Shown piece after piece: positions 21,901 through 29,849 of a DNA stretch of 64,000 nt. Source of the DNA: CAINVV01 sp037137375 (lineage in GTDB: Bacteria; Bacteroidota; Bacteroidia; Bacteroidales; Prolixibacteraceae); contig JBAXKJ010000010.1 in the NCBI GenBank assembly GCA_037137375.1, forward strand, positions 62,001 to 126,000, read 5' to 3'. The translations under genes and the position numbers were made by a program. The notes below the pieces were generated by a model that was not told where the DNA came from, ran no database searches, and saw nothing but the letters and a program-made list of their open reading frames with translations. The stretch's first letter is position 1. The number at the start of each line of letters is the position of its first letter.

Positions 21901-23060
21901 ATGAAAGCCAAAAGAATCCGGGGTATAAATATCCGGAAGGGATTTTTGAAATAAAGACTGCCAGTTCAACAGATCTAATATTCAGAAATGACTATAAAAC
22001 GGTCTTTAGCGATAATGCAGTATCCATTAGCGGTAAAACAGGCGTTATCAGAAGATATAAAACCGGAGAAGTTCAGTTGGCGCTGGTCAATGGCTCAAAA
22101 ATAGGGGTGGATAACCTGCTTTTTGAATTTGACCATGATCAACTTGGATGGTCCGCTATTTCTAGTCCTGACGGGGAATTACATGGGAAAGCCAAAATGC
22201 TTAAATCTGCGGTACTAAAGGTTTCAGGAGAAATAGTCGGATCAACTTTTTATCTGAATGGAAAACCGTTGACTGACAAAATCTCTTCAAAACAAGTGGA
22301 AGTGAAATTACCTGAGGGTGAATTTTATTGGGAAATCAGCACCAAAGGAGGAACTCCGCAATCCCCGGTTATCGAAAGAACGGAGTACCTGAAAAAGGGA
22401 GTAATGGTCTATTTTTCAAATCCGGCAATGACAAAGAAAATTGCTTTTGAAATTTCGAAGGATGGGGGGAAATCATGGACCAAAGCCGGATTAGCAACTA
22501 ATTCCAGCTATCTGATAAACCCAATCGCCGGAGTCACTAAAATTCATGTTCGCGCCATCGCAATTGGGAAATTAAAAGAAAGTCACCCTTCGCAGGCGTA
22601 TCCGGTTTATTTCGAAGCTGAAAAGCCTCATTTCCCTGAAGGTCTGGCGCTGACAGTGGACAGTAATTGCGTCCAATTATCATGGGGTCAGTTATTTGGA
22701 GTAAAAGAATACCGGTTATATCGTCGCACGAAAGGTGAAAAACAATTTGTGCAGATCTATAAAGGTTTGGGGAATCGTTTTGAGGACAAGACCTGTTCAG
22801 GCGTTGTGCCTCCTTTTTCTCTTCCAGGTAAACTGGATAATGCTGAAAAGAAACCTGCTGGTCTGATTATTTACGAATATTCCGTTACCTCCTTAAACGG
22901 TAAGGGCGAAAGTAAATATAGTCCTGTAGAGGATACCGATCCTGCCTCATGGGCAAACTGGTATCCGGGCACAAAATTGAAATTTAAACGCCAAACTTCT
23001 TTCTGGCTGCCCCCGTATGTTAATGAGAATATGGTTCCTGATAAATACTACCCTGAATGA
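18915..23060 (+). CDS. Very large secreted protein, paralogue of the preceding lyase-like enzyme
   Basis: 1381 residues when started at the ATG at 18915, which gives a normal signal peptide (FKKKLIFSITLLIYSILY). The frame is open further upstream to 18747, but that part overlaps the previous gene. It shares the whole layout of its neighbour: the LLSYP segment near the N terminus, PSGG-type turns, GTANMAADGWCVPAQMSFLF in the helical domain, GIILRSGVGTTDEISLHLDQ and GPNYRWGHQGQGG in the beta part, then FN3-like domains and an almost identical tail (RQTSFWLPPYV; RQSTYWQPPYV in the neighbour). The conserved GPNYRWG motif is a candidate active-site or metal-site segment. The two genes probably arose by tandem duplication and now differ through most of their length. 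Confidence 0.78.
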   Translation: MFKKKLIFSITLLIYSILYTNRVASQQLFDPIKGLNFEMQDVLESKLYDWPETLLSYPILFNKEVNIGRLVLQDLSTGRSVPFQLSEIKIGEADLTSARLNFLATLPSGGKFSFRLTQQSKVQLVNLVDPVKVSSSEKEISIGTKLIQIKIPDSQMIGKFLAPAPIIGVNNGKGWIGDNRLHSPRQKITEIQTKTIEKGDLFTVHQIDYRFDNGGLYRVNLKLITGYPFVIMDEKMVNISKSDSVKAEYSWTNFHPAYRWANQWDRADVRPQPWIGIDQPLYTNYLQEDPHWSGQGWVEDPAKEMIYFLIPFAGNAVREQSPHISFWETGKDGNELGLFVYDFNAWNDNDYGIWQTSTTLGVKFRYANKVLCWRYPISKGSRSTAICLFPTSTGEKKVEEIKSKIAEMNKTSKYRPANELVFRYPQILQQQYATLNLNKVKDWDLAYGLDRKRPQNPFASSQESSSDEFYKSVTTGLFSYYPLGVNNFPGVHAIEHRIVYSNLVEGYLKHYKELAPDKRKKVEALFLLSAYVNSQEDMNAIRSGLSGTANMAADGWCVPAQMSFLFPEHPMAKEWLDFYKKELEINGLFYTRPEVKNFESKGGRWVESLATYNWAYLRPTSFSNIAGILTDGKNRWANQYFAERGKWMVNVVTAPVYNPDYNKRRTISREGFKAPKMPEGWSPGDSLTIEKGFERHYPAHGAHGNGTTVPPFASAWQLANWMMFYDPMVAENLFWMAGPKYDFEGGNHTDWVGITKKMYPTFNNGTNPDLKSSKYTGQGIILRSGVGTTDEISLHLDQIDKGPNYRWGHQGQGGTGSLYFYAGGKIYTGHENEANGDLSQNNTDFVTNFGVMKNGTFTNIGPNELTSPLFNLEVAQFGELLSDKEHDRYAWPEYVSRSALLVGTDYFLLYDQTGTNWRSINRFSWFIAKDMEYPNIIFLSNGGRSQTTTAQTITSRGFYRDNDGSSFAVVAPRGKEVKVSGIRLSTPLLLNGEPIYESQKNPGYKYPEGIFEIKTASSTDLIFRNDYKTVFSDNAVSISGKTGVIRRYKTGEVQLALVNGSKIGVDNLLFEFDHDQLGWSAISSPDGELHGKAKMLKSAVLKVSGEIVGSTFYLNGKPLTDKISSKQVEVKLPEGEFYWEISTKGGTPQSPVIERTEYLKKGVMVYFSNPAMTKKIAFEISKDGGKSWTKAGLATNSSYLINPIAGVTKIHVRAIAIGKLKESHPSQAYPVYFEAEKPHFPEGLALTVDSNCVQLSWGQLFGVKEYRLYRRTKGEKQFVQIYKGLGNRFEDKTCSGVVPPFSLPGKLDNAEKKPAGLIIYEYSVTSLNGKGESKYSPVEDTDPASWANWYPGTKLKFKRQTSFWLPPYVNENMVPDKYYPE

Positions 23061-23120
23061 TGATTAAATTGTTTTGATAATAATTTTAATTCATTCAAAA
23101 TCAATATTAAACAACTACCC

Positions 23121-24326
23121 ATGAAGAGAATAAATGCTTTCCTGATTTGTATTTTGATGATTGTGTCCTTGACCTTCTGCGGAGGGGAAAAGACCAATAA
23201 TTTGAGCAAATTTCCTAAAGATGCAGATCCGGTTGTTATTGGTAATTTGATTATTAATCGATTTTTAGAACAGCCTCATTCGCAGTATGGAAGCCCTTTA
23301 CGCATAAGCGAACCCCGCACACAGATAACATATCCCGATGTATGTGTCTGGTTAGGTGGTTTGTGGTTTGCCAATGCAACAAATGACAAAAGACTTTTGG
23401 GGAAATTGGAAGACAGGTTTACTCCGCTGTTTAGTTCTGAAGCATATCTTTTGCCCAAACCAAATCATGTGGATAACAATGTTTTTGGAGCTTTGCCGTT
23501 GGAACTGTTCCTTCAAACGGGCAAAGAACAATACAAAACTTTAGGACTGAATTATGCTGACACGCAATGGAAATTGCCAAAAGGTTGGACACTGGAAGGG
23601 CAACAGAACAGGAAAAGTGACCTGTATGGTGCCTATGTCGATGCTGATATTTATCAACCTGAACAGAAAATGTGGGCAGAGACGGGGCTCACCTGGCAAA
23701 CACGATTCTGGCTGGATGATATGTTTATGATAACTGCGATTCAGGCACAAGCCTATAGGGTAACTAAAGATACCTCCTACATTAATCGGGCAGCACGTGA
23801 AATGGTTGTTTATCTCGATTCTATCCAACAACCTTCAGGGTTGTTTTATCATGCTCCAACTGCACCATTCAGTTGGGGAAGGGGTAACGGCTGGATGGCA
23901 GTGGGAATGACTGAATTATTGCGGAGTCTTCCGAAAGATAATCCGAACAGACCAAAAATTATGAATGGGTACCTCAAGATGATGGAAAAGTTGAAAGCCT
24001 GTCAGGGAGAAAATGGGATGTGGAAACAGTTGGTGGATGTACCTGAGATGTGGGATGAAACGTCGGGTACAGCGATGTTTACCTATTCAATGATTGTAGG
24101 GGTCAAAAATGGATGGCTCAATCCCGATGAATATGGGAAAGTGGCCAGAAAAGGTTGGATCGCTTTGTCGAAAAATATAGAACCGAACGGTGATGTGAGA
24201 GCCGTTTGCGAAGGAACGAATATTGGCAGTAATTTGGAACACTATAAAAGCAGAAAGGCATTGACGGGCGACCTTCACGGGCAAGCTCCGGTGTTATGGT
24301 GTGCTTTTGCTTTGATAAACAATTAA
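23121..24326 (+). CDS. Glycoside hydrolase family 105/88, unsaturated uronyl hydrolase
   Basis: 401 residues. The N terminus has a lipobox-like SLTFC (Cys20), so it may be a lipoprotein. The body is an (alpha/alpha)6 barrel with the family's key segments: RFWLDDMFM (Asp199-Asp200, matching the catalytic Asp region of YteR-type enzymes), WGRGNGWMAVGM near 255, and WDETSGTAMFTYSM near 320. GH105 and GH88 enzymes hydrate the 4,5-unsaturated uronic acid left at the non-reducing end by polysaccharide lyases and so release it. Its presence in this operon is the strongest evidence that a lyase acts upstream. It is 60 bases after the large lyase-like gene. Confidence 0.92.
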   Translation: MKRINAFLICILMIVSLTFCGGEKTNNLSKFPKDADPVVIGNLIINRFLEQPHSQYGSPLRISEPRTQITYPDVCVWLGGLWFANATNDKRLLGKLEDRFTPLFSSEAYLLPKPNHVDNNVFGALPLELFLQTGKEQYKTLGLNYADTQWKLPKGWTLEGQQNRKSDLYGAYVDADIYQPEQKMWAETGLTWQTRFWLDDMFMITAIQAQAYRVTKDTSYINRAAREMVVYLDSIQQPSGLFYHAPTAPFSWGRGNGWMAVGMTELLRSLPKDNPNRPKIMNGYLKMMEKLKACQGENGMWKQLVDVPEMWDETSGTAMFTYSMIVGVKNGWLNPDEYGKVARKGWIALSKNIEPNGDVRAVCEGTNIGSNLEHYKSRKALTGDLHGQAPVLWCAFALINN

Positions 24327-24346
24327 TTAAATAACAAACCTTTCTG

Positions 24347-26221
24347 ATGAATTTAGCAAAGATATTATTCTTAAAGATTGTAGTAATATTGATGTTTGTC
24401 AATTCAAATTGTATTGTTCAGGGCCAGACTCCTCTTTCGGTCAGGCAGGTATCCGATACGGTAAACTGGTGGAAAAATGACCGGTTTGGTATGTTTGTTC
24501 ACTTCGGAGTATCCTCCGCGCTCAATGGCTATTGGAAAGGCAACACGGTTAAGGGTTATTCCGAATGGGCCATGAGAACCTGCAAGATTCCACGTTTGCA
24601 GTATTTGAATGAAGTCATAAAACCCTTTAATCCCGTTGATTTTGATGCGGACGAATGGATCCGGTTGGCTAAAAACACGGGGATGAAATACTTTGTTGTT
24701 ACAGCCAAACATCATGACGGTGTAGCCATGTATCCAACTAAAGTTTCTGACTTCTCGATAACAGCATCAAAATTCAGACGGGATATTCTTGCGGAGCTTC
24801 GTGATGCCTGCAGGAAGCATGGATTGAAGTTTGGTTTCTATTATTCACATGCCATGGATTGGGAAGACAAAGATGCTCCGGGTAATGACTGGGATTATGA
24901 GAATCCAGGAGGTGATCGGCAGTTGTTCGGAGGCAGGGAATGGCATAAAAAATATCCGGGGTTTTACCCTAATATTTTGAGCTATATGCAACGTAAGTCT
25001 TTGCCACAGATCAAAGAATTGATTGAAAACTATCAGCCTGATCTGATGTGGTTTGACACACCTTCCCGGATGCCTCAGGAGTTGAATGCATTGGTATTTA
25101 AATATGTACGGTTACTTGATCCTAAGATTCTGATCAATAGCAGGGTAGCGTTTTATCCATTGGCAGGTGTTGATTATGAAGATACGCAGGACCGGCCTTA
25201 TGAGTTTTATCCTGTGGATGGGTTGTGGGAGGCATTGCCAACTACAAACAATTCGTATGGTTATTCCTTACCCGATAATTCACACAAACCCTCCGGTTTT
25301 TTTATCCGTTTAATCGTAAAAGCTGCTGCCCGGGGAGGAAATGTGCTCCTAAATATGGGGCCAATGGGTAACGGAAAGCCTGACCCCAGAGATGTGAAAA
25401 TCTTCAACGGAATAGGAAAGTGGTTTGCCATAAATGGAGAGAGTATTTATGGTACAAATCAATCGCCGCTTCCTGTACAAAACTGGGGAGAAATAACAGC
25501 CAAAGGGAAGAAGCTGTACCTCCATGTTTTTGAATGGCCAAAAAATGGAGCGTTGATTTTAAGTGGATTAAAAAATACTATTGCTAACGCTTACCGGCTA
25601 TCAGACATTGAAAAACAGACTTTGTCTTATACCCGAATCAATCAGTTTGATTATTTGATTAAAGCAGCGAAACTTACACCTGATGCAGTCGATGAGGTGT
25701 TGGTAATAGAACTTGCAGAACCAATTAGTACTGGTGATGGTAGACGGTTACTACTTCCGGGTTCAATCAATGAACTAAGGGTATTTGATTGCAATTTTAA
25801 GAGTCATGGAATTGAATTTGGCGACGGGATGAAGAACAATATTTATGCAAAGAAAATCACTTCTACCGATCAAACCATTTTGTGGTCAACCCGGATTAAC
25901 GAATCTGCAAAATTTGAAGTTGTGGTGGAATATCAAAATTCAGGAAAAGTGATGTCGCAAGATTTTATTGTTGAGGCCCCGACGCAGTTAACAAATCGAA
26001 TACCAGCAATTTCCGGGAATGGCAATCGTATTCAGGTGGTGATAGGGAAACAAAAGCTGGAAGGAAATCTGTCAGGTACGAGTGACACATCTTATGTTCA
26101 AACTTCTTTGGGAATCGTTCAATTGTCGAAGGGTAAATTAGATATCGTGATTAAGCCGGCAAAAATTGTAACCGAAGAATTTGCAAGGCCAAAAAGTCTT
26201 TATTTAAAACCAGTTAATTAA
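24347..26221 (+). CDS. Alpha-L-fucosidase, glycoside hydrolase family 29
   Basis: 624 residues with a signal peptide (about 1-26). The catalytic domain, about 35-370, has the family's ordered motifs: FGMFVHFGVSS near 48, EWAMR near 73, KYFVVTAKHHDGVAMY near 114 (His-His pair), GFYYSHAMDW near 163 and PDLMWFDTPSR, where Asp237 is the expected nucleophile. The C-terminal 250 residues are beta-rich and partly unassigned. GH29 enzymes release terminal alpha-L-fucose with retention. The acid/base residue varies between subfamilies and I cannot place it. It lies 20 bases after the GH105 gene in the operon and implies fucose decorations on the substrate. Confidence 0.93.
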   Translation: MNLAKILFLKIVVILMFVNSNCIVQGQTPLSVRQVSDTVNWWKNDRFGMFVHFGVSSALNGYWKGNTVKGYSEWAMRTCKIPRLQYLNEVIKPFNPVDFDADEWIRLAKNTGMKYFVVTAKHHDGVAMYPTKVSDFSITASKFRRDILAELRDACRKHGLKFGFYYSHAMDWEDKDAPGNDWDYENPGGDRQLFGGREWHKKYPGFYPNILSYMQRKSLPQIKELIENYQPDLMWFDTPSRMPQELNALVFKYVRLLDPKILINSRVAFYPLAGVDYEDTQDRPYEFYPVDGLWEALPTTNNSYGYSLPDNSHKPSGFFIRLIVKAAARGGNVLLNMGPMGNGKPDPRDVKIFNGIGKWFAINGESIYGTNQSPLPVQNWGEITAKGKKLYLHVFEWPKNGALILSGLKNTIANAYRLSDIEKQTLSYTRINQFDYLIKAAKLTPDAVDEVLVIELAEPISTGDGRRLLLPGSINELRVFDCNFKSHGIEFGDGMKNNIYAKKITSTDQTILWSTRINESAKFEVVVEYQNSGKVMSQDFIVEAPTQLTNRIPAISGNGNRIQVVIGKQKLEGNLSGTSDTSYVQTSLGIVQLSKGKLDIVIKPAKIVTEEFARPKSLYLKPVN

Positions 26222-26233
26222 AAAATAAAATCT

Positions 26234-28024
26234 ATGTTAATGAAATTTAGTTGTATTTTTTTGCTGGTTTTGGCCCCATCAATCATGTTTGATTTATGTG
26301 CTCAATCCTTGAATTCGGCAGACAAGCTGGCATTTGATCAACGAAGTAAGGCTGTGCTGGATTTGTTTGACGTGAGTCCTGCTCATTTAGCAAAATGCCA
26401 GCTAAAGCAAGCCGGTTATCTGATTGGTGCAATGGTGGCGAAAAATAGTCCGAAGAGTGATATCAATGCCTTTGCAATTCGTTTAATCGAAAATGGGAAT
26501 GAGCAGCAATTAATCAATCGTGGGTTTGATTATGCTCCATTAATGGATGCCTATATTCGTTGGAATAACTATTATACGGACGAAACAAAAAGTGCATTTA
26601 AACATTTCTTTACCACTCAGTCGGGCTATAAAACTTCGGGTACATATAATGAGGTTGTGATGCTTGCAACAGCACGCTTTTTTGTCAGTCAGGTATGGGG
26701 TGAAGACAATCTACCCGATAGTACTGCATTCAAAAAGGATGATAGAAATGCGAAAAAATACCTGATGAAAGAAATGAACGACCTTGTTTATATGGGTATG
26801 AAAGAATACGGCTCAAATCCTTATGCTCCGTTTCCGATGGGTTGCTTTCTATCTCTTGCCGATTTGTCAACTGATTTAGAAGTGAAAAACATGGCTTCTA
26901 TTGCCTATGAAGTAGTACTTGCACAATCCATTGTGCCGAGTTTGCAAGGAAACTATATGGCAGCAACAGGAAGAAGCTATCCTGATGTGTGGTTAGGAGA
27001 TACCGATGGAACGATGTTAATGAGTTATGTTTGGCCATATATTGGATTAGGGGGCATATCAAAGAACAACTATTACATAATGATTTTGCCATGTGTTTCT
27101 AATTACCGATTGCCGAATAACTTGTATCAGATTGCCACAAATCGCAAGGTTAAAGAGGTCATTAAAACAAATTTTCAAAACAAATTTCAGTATTCCTACC
27201 TAAACAAAAACTTTGGGATTTACAGTCAGCAGGAGCCGGGAAATACTGGTGCACAGGCACAGCGATCAGGAGTTCTTTGGGTAAATAATGACAATACGAA
27301 GAGTAATCTACTTTGGATTACAAATCCAATGTGGGATGATTTTCTTATGGTAAGACAACGCCATACACATGGAATGACAGGATTCGAACGAATTGCTCAG
27401 TTTGAAGGTACAACTGTTCATACGTACAACATCCCAAATTCTGAAACTCATTCGGATGGCAAAATACCGGTCGCGATTAATAAATATGCTTTGGGTTGGG
27501 TTCCGGGATCTTATTTGGCAAAAATTGATAATAGTTCGACTTCCGGACGAATTTTTCTTCACTATGGAAAGGTTCTGATAGCAATAACAGCTACCAAAAA
27601 ATTTGAATGGAACGCATCGGTACCTCCGTCATCTTTTAATAGTCCTTCTGACATAAAGTCTGGTGATTCACAGTTTAAAGTCGAAGGATTACAGTTTGGG
27701 GTGGCCATTGAAACTGCTGACCCGGATGAGTATTCTGGTACTGCGCAAGCACAACTGGAAGCCTTTAAAAAGGATATAATTAAACAGAATATTGGTTATG
27801 ATGTAAATAGTTTAACAACTACCTACACAGACAGATCAGGAAATATTATCACTTGTTCATTTAACGGTGGAGACAGAATCAACAACGTACTAATTGCTTA
27901 TGATAATTCTTGGGGAATACTAAATTGTAAAGGGGTATTTCAACTGCCCAACAATAATTTAACCATTACCTACAAAAATGAAAAGACGGTATATGACTTT
28001 GTCAACTGGAAAATTATCAAATAA
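26234..28024 (+). CDS. Secreted alpha-toroid / beta-sandwich protein, paralogue of the 13040-14965 product
   Basis: 596 residues with a signal peptide ending MFDLCAQ. Residues about 30-310 are helical; the rest is beta-rich. Similarity to the product at 13040-14965 is clear in the middle: here TSGTYNEVVMLATARFFVSQ, there PSGTLNMEMMMRSAAIMAAE, each followed by Trp. Residues about 235-260 (ATGRSYPDVWLGDTDG) and the later NTGAQAQRSGVLW look conserved-type but match no catalytic motif I know. The gene sits between the fucosidase and an esterase-like gene with gaps of 12 and 9 bases. A role in glycan breakdown is inferred from operon and fold layout only. Confidence 0.72.
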   Translation: MLMKFSCIFLLVLAPSIMFDLCAQSLNSADKLAFDQRSKAVLDLFDVSPAHLAKCQLKQAGYLIGAMVAKNSPKSDINAFAIRLIENGNEQQLINRGFDYAPLMDAYIRWNNYYTDETKSAFKHFFTTQSGYKTSGTYNEVVMLATARFFVSQVWGEDNLPDSTAFKKDDRNAKKYLMKEMNDLVYMGMKEYGSNPYAPFPMGCFLSLADLSTDLEVKNMASIAYEVVLAQSIVPSLQGNYMAATGRSYPDVWLGDTDGTMLMSYVWPYIGLGGISKNNYYIMILPCVSNYRLPNNLYQIATNRKVKEVIKTNFQNKFQYSYLNKNFGIYSQQEPGNTGAQAQRSGVLWVNNDNTKSNLLWITNPMWDDFLMVRQRHTHGMTGFERIAQFEGTTVHTYNIPNSETHSDGKIPVAINKYALGWVPGSYLAKIDNSSTSGRIFLHYGKVLIAITATKKFEWNASVPPSSFNSPSDIKSGDSQFKVEGLQFGVAIETADPDEYSGTAQAQLEAFKKDIIKQNIGYDVNSLTTTYTDRSGNIITCSFNGGDRINNVLIAYDNSWGILNCKGVFQLPNNNLTITYKNEKTVYDFVNWKIIK

Positions 28025-28033
28025 ATAAAATAA

Positions 28034-29752
28034 ATGAGAACAGTTTTTTTTGCTGTAACTAAAGTACTGTTAATTAGTTTTCTTGCCTTAAAGAGTCTAA
28101 ATGCACAAGAGGCGAAGTCTATTATTAAAAGCAAATACCTGATTGAAGAAAAATTCTCTCCTGATAATCATGAATATCAATACGTAACACACCAGACATT
28201 TACCCCAAATCCCGATGATGGGAAAACCTACTCTACTGTTCATTCGGACGATTATTTGTGGATACCACCTAATTGTAAAAGATTGAGAGGAGTACTTGTT
28301 TTTGCTCAGAATGTTCCCGAACAATGGCTGGCAGGACTTCCTGTAATCAGGGCAGCTTGTCAGAAAACCAATATGGCGATTCTCTTCGGTTGCCGCTCTC
28401 AGAGGTTGATGAGTAGTGTGTTGGGTAACAAAGGTGAAAAAACAGTTTATGACAGACCAAAGTATCAGATGATATACCTTCAACAAATACTCGATACCCT
28501 TGCAGTAGTATCAGGTTATAAAGAGTTGAGTACGGTACCTCTTTTGCCACTTGGGGAATCGATGTCTTTATTGTTGGTGTACGACCTTACTAATTTTGCT
28601 CCCGACCGTTGTATGGCAGGTATTTTAATTAAGGATGCCAATGTAGGCAACACCAAATCTCCTTCTGTTCCTATTTTGGCAACAAAAGGAACCGGGGATG
28701 AATGGAGTCAACAACAATTTGATGTACAGGAACATTGGAAAGTGCAGGCTATTGAAACCGCAAAATTGGTTCAGGAAATGAGGGCAAATATTCCGGAATG
28801 GCCCGGAAGTCTGTTGATTGAGGCGGGTAGTGCTCACTTTTCTTGCACTTACCCTATGGCAGAATATTTTGCTGAGTATATAAAGGCGGCTGCAAAAGCA
28901 CGTCTGAATCCTGATGGTAGTGACAAATTGATTCCGGTAGATTTTAATAAAGGCTATGTGGCAGGTTTGGTTATTCCAAACTGTCAGCCTCTAAAGCCAA
29001 AGGCATATAGGGATTGTACACCTGAAGAAAAGAAATTGCCTTGGTATTTCACAAAGGAATTGGCAGAGGCTGCTTATAAGGAGTCGGCAAATACTGATTG
29101 GAATGCAAAGTCAGCAGTAGGGGCTTTTGCTGATAGCAACAATAGCCCGTTACCTTTTGATCAAAGTGGGATTACAAAACTTGAAAAGCCTGTTTATGAA
29201 AGCGATGGTGCTACTTTTAAAGTAAGTCCTATTTTCTTGGATTCCTTGCCTTCTGATTTCAAATATGGCGGCGGCATGGCAATTAGTCATCCTGATACCA
29301 AGCCTTTCACAGGCTGGTTGTGTGGTTGGTTGAAACCCTTGGGTGACGATCGGTTTCAGGTTTCACTTAATCGGACTTATGGGTATCTAGGCAATTTTTT
29401 ATTGCTTTCTTATCCCGGAGGGGATGGTTATCGGCAAACTACAAGTCCGTTGAGTTTTACGGTTGAACCTCACAAAACGGGGACTCCTCAAATAATAGCT
29501 TTCGATTCAATAGGTACATTCTCTATCAAAAAGAAGGAAATAGCTCTTCATGCAAAGTCATCTTCGGGTTTACCGGTTCAGTTTTTTGTTAAGTCAGGAC
29601 CTGCATTTATTCAAGGTGATAAATTGATATTTACTACTATTCCTGTACGGAGTAAATTGCCAATCAAAGTGACAGTTGTAGCCTGGCAATGGGGAAATAT
29701 GACTGTACAGACGGCCCCTATGGTGGAAAGGAATTTTTATTTGACTAAATAA
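28034..29752 (+). CDS. Secreted protein with alpha/beta-hydrolase-like domain
   Basis: 572 residues with a signal peptide (about 1-24, ending LNAQ). The segment about 80-300 looks like an alpha/beta hydrolase. It has a strand with RGVLVFAQNV, then LLPLGESMSLLLVYDL near 175, where Gly-Glu-Ser-Met-Ser would be the nucleophile elbow, and a possible catalytic His in GSAHFSCTYPMAEYF near 280. The C-terminal half (about 380-572) is beta-rich. Such proteins in glycan loci are often esterases removing acetyl or similar groups, but the elbow is not the canonical GxSxG, so activity is uncertain. It is 9 bases after the previous gene and 97 bases before the alpha-galactosidase. Confidence 0.68.
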   Translation: MRTVFFAVTKVLLISFLALKSLNAQEAKSIIKSKYLIEEKFSPDNHEYQYVTHQTFTPNPDDGKTYSTVHSDDYLWIPPNCKRLRGVLVFAQNVPEQWLAGLPVIRAACQKTNMAILFGCRSQRLMSSVLGNKGEKTVYDRPKYQMIYLQQILDTLAVVSGYKELSTVPLLPLGESMSLLLVYDLTNFAPDRCMAGILIKDANVGNTKSPSVPILATKGTGDEWSQQQFDVQEHWKVQAIETAKLVQEMRANIPEWPGSLLIEAGSAHFSCTYPMAEYFAEYIKAAAKARLNPDGSDKLIPVDFNKGYVAGLVIPNCQPLKPKAYRDCTPEEKKLPWYFTKELAEAAYKESANTDWNAKSAVGAFADSNNSPLPFDQSGITKLEKPVYESDGATFKVSPIFLDSLPSDFKYGGGMAISHPDTKPFTGWLCGWLKPLGDDRFQVSLNRTYGYLGNFLLLSYPGGDGYRQTTSPLSFTVEPHKTGTPQIIAFDSIGTFSIKKKEIALHAKSSSGLPVQFFVKSGPAFIQGDKLIFTTIPVRSKLPIKVTVVAWQWGNMTVQTAPMVERNFYLTK

Positions 29753-29849
29753 AAGTGATATTTAATATTTTGACAAGAATGATGCAATGGAGTCTTGGTG
29801 AAAGGAAAATCTATCAAATGACTTTTTCACAGACATAAAAATTAAACCA

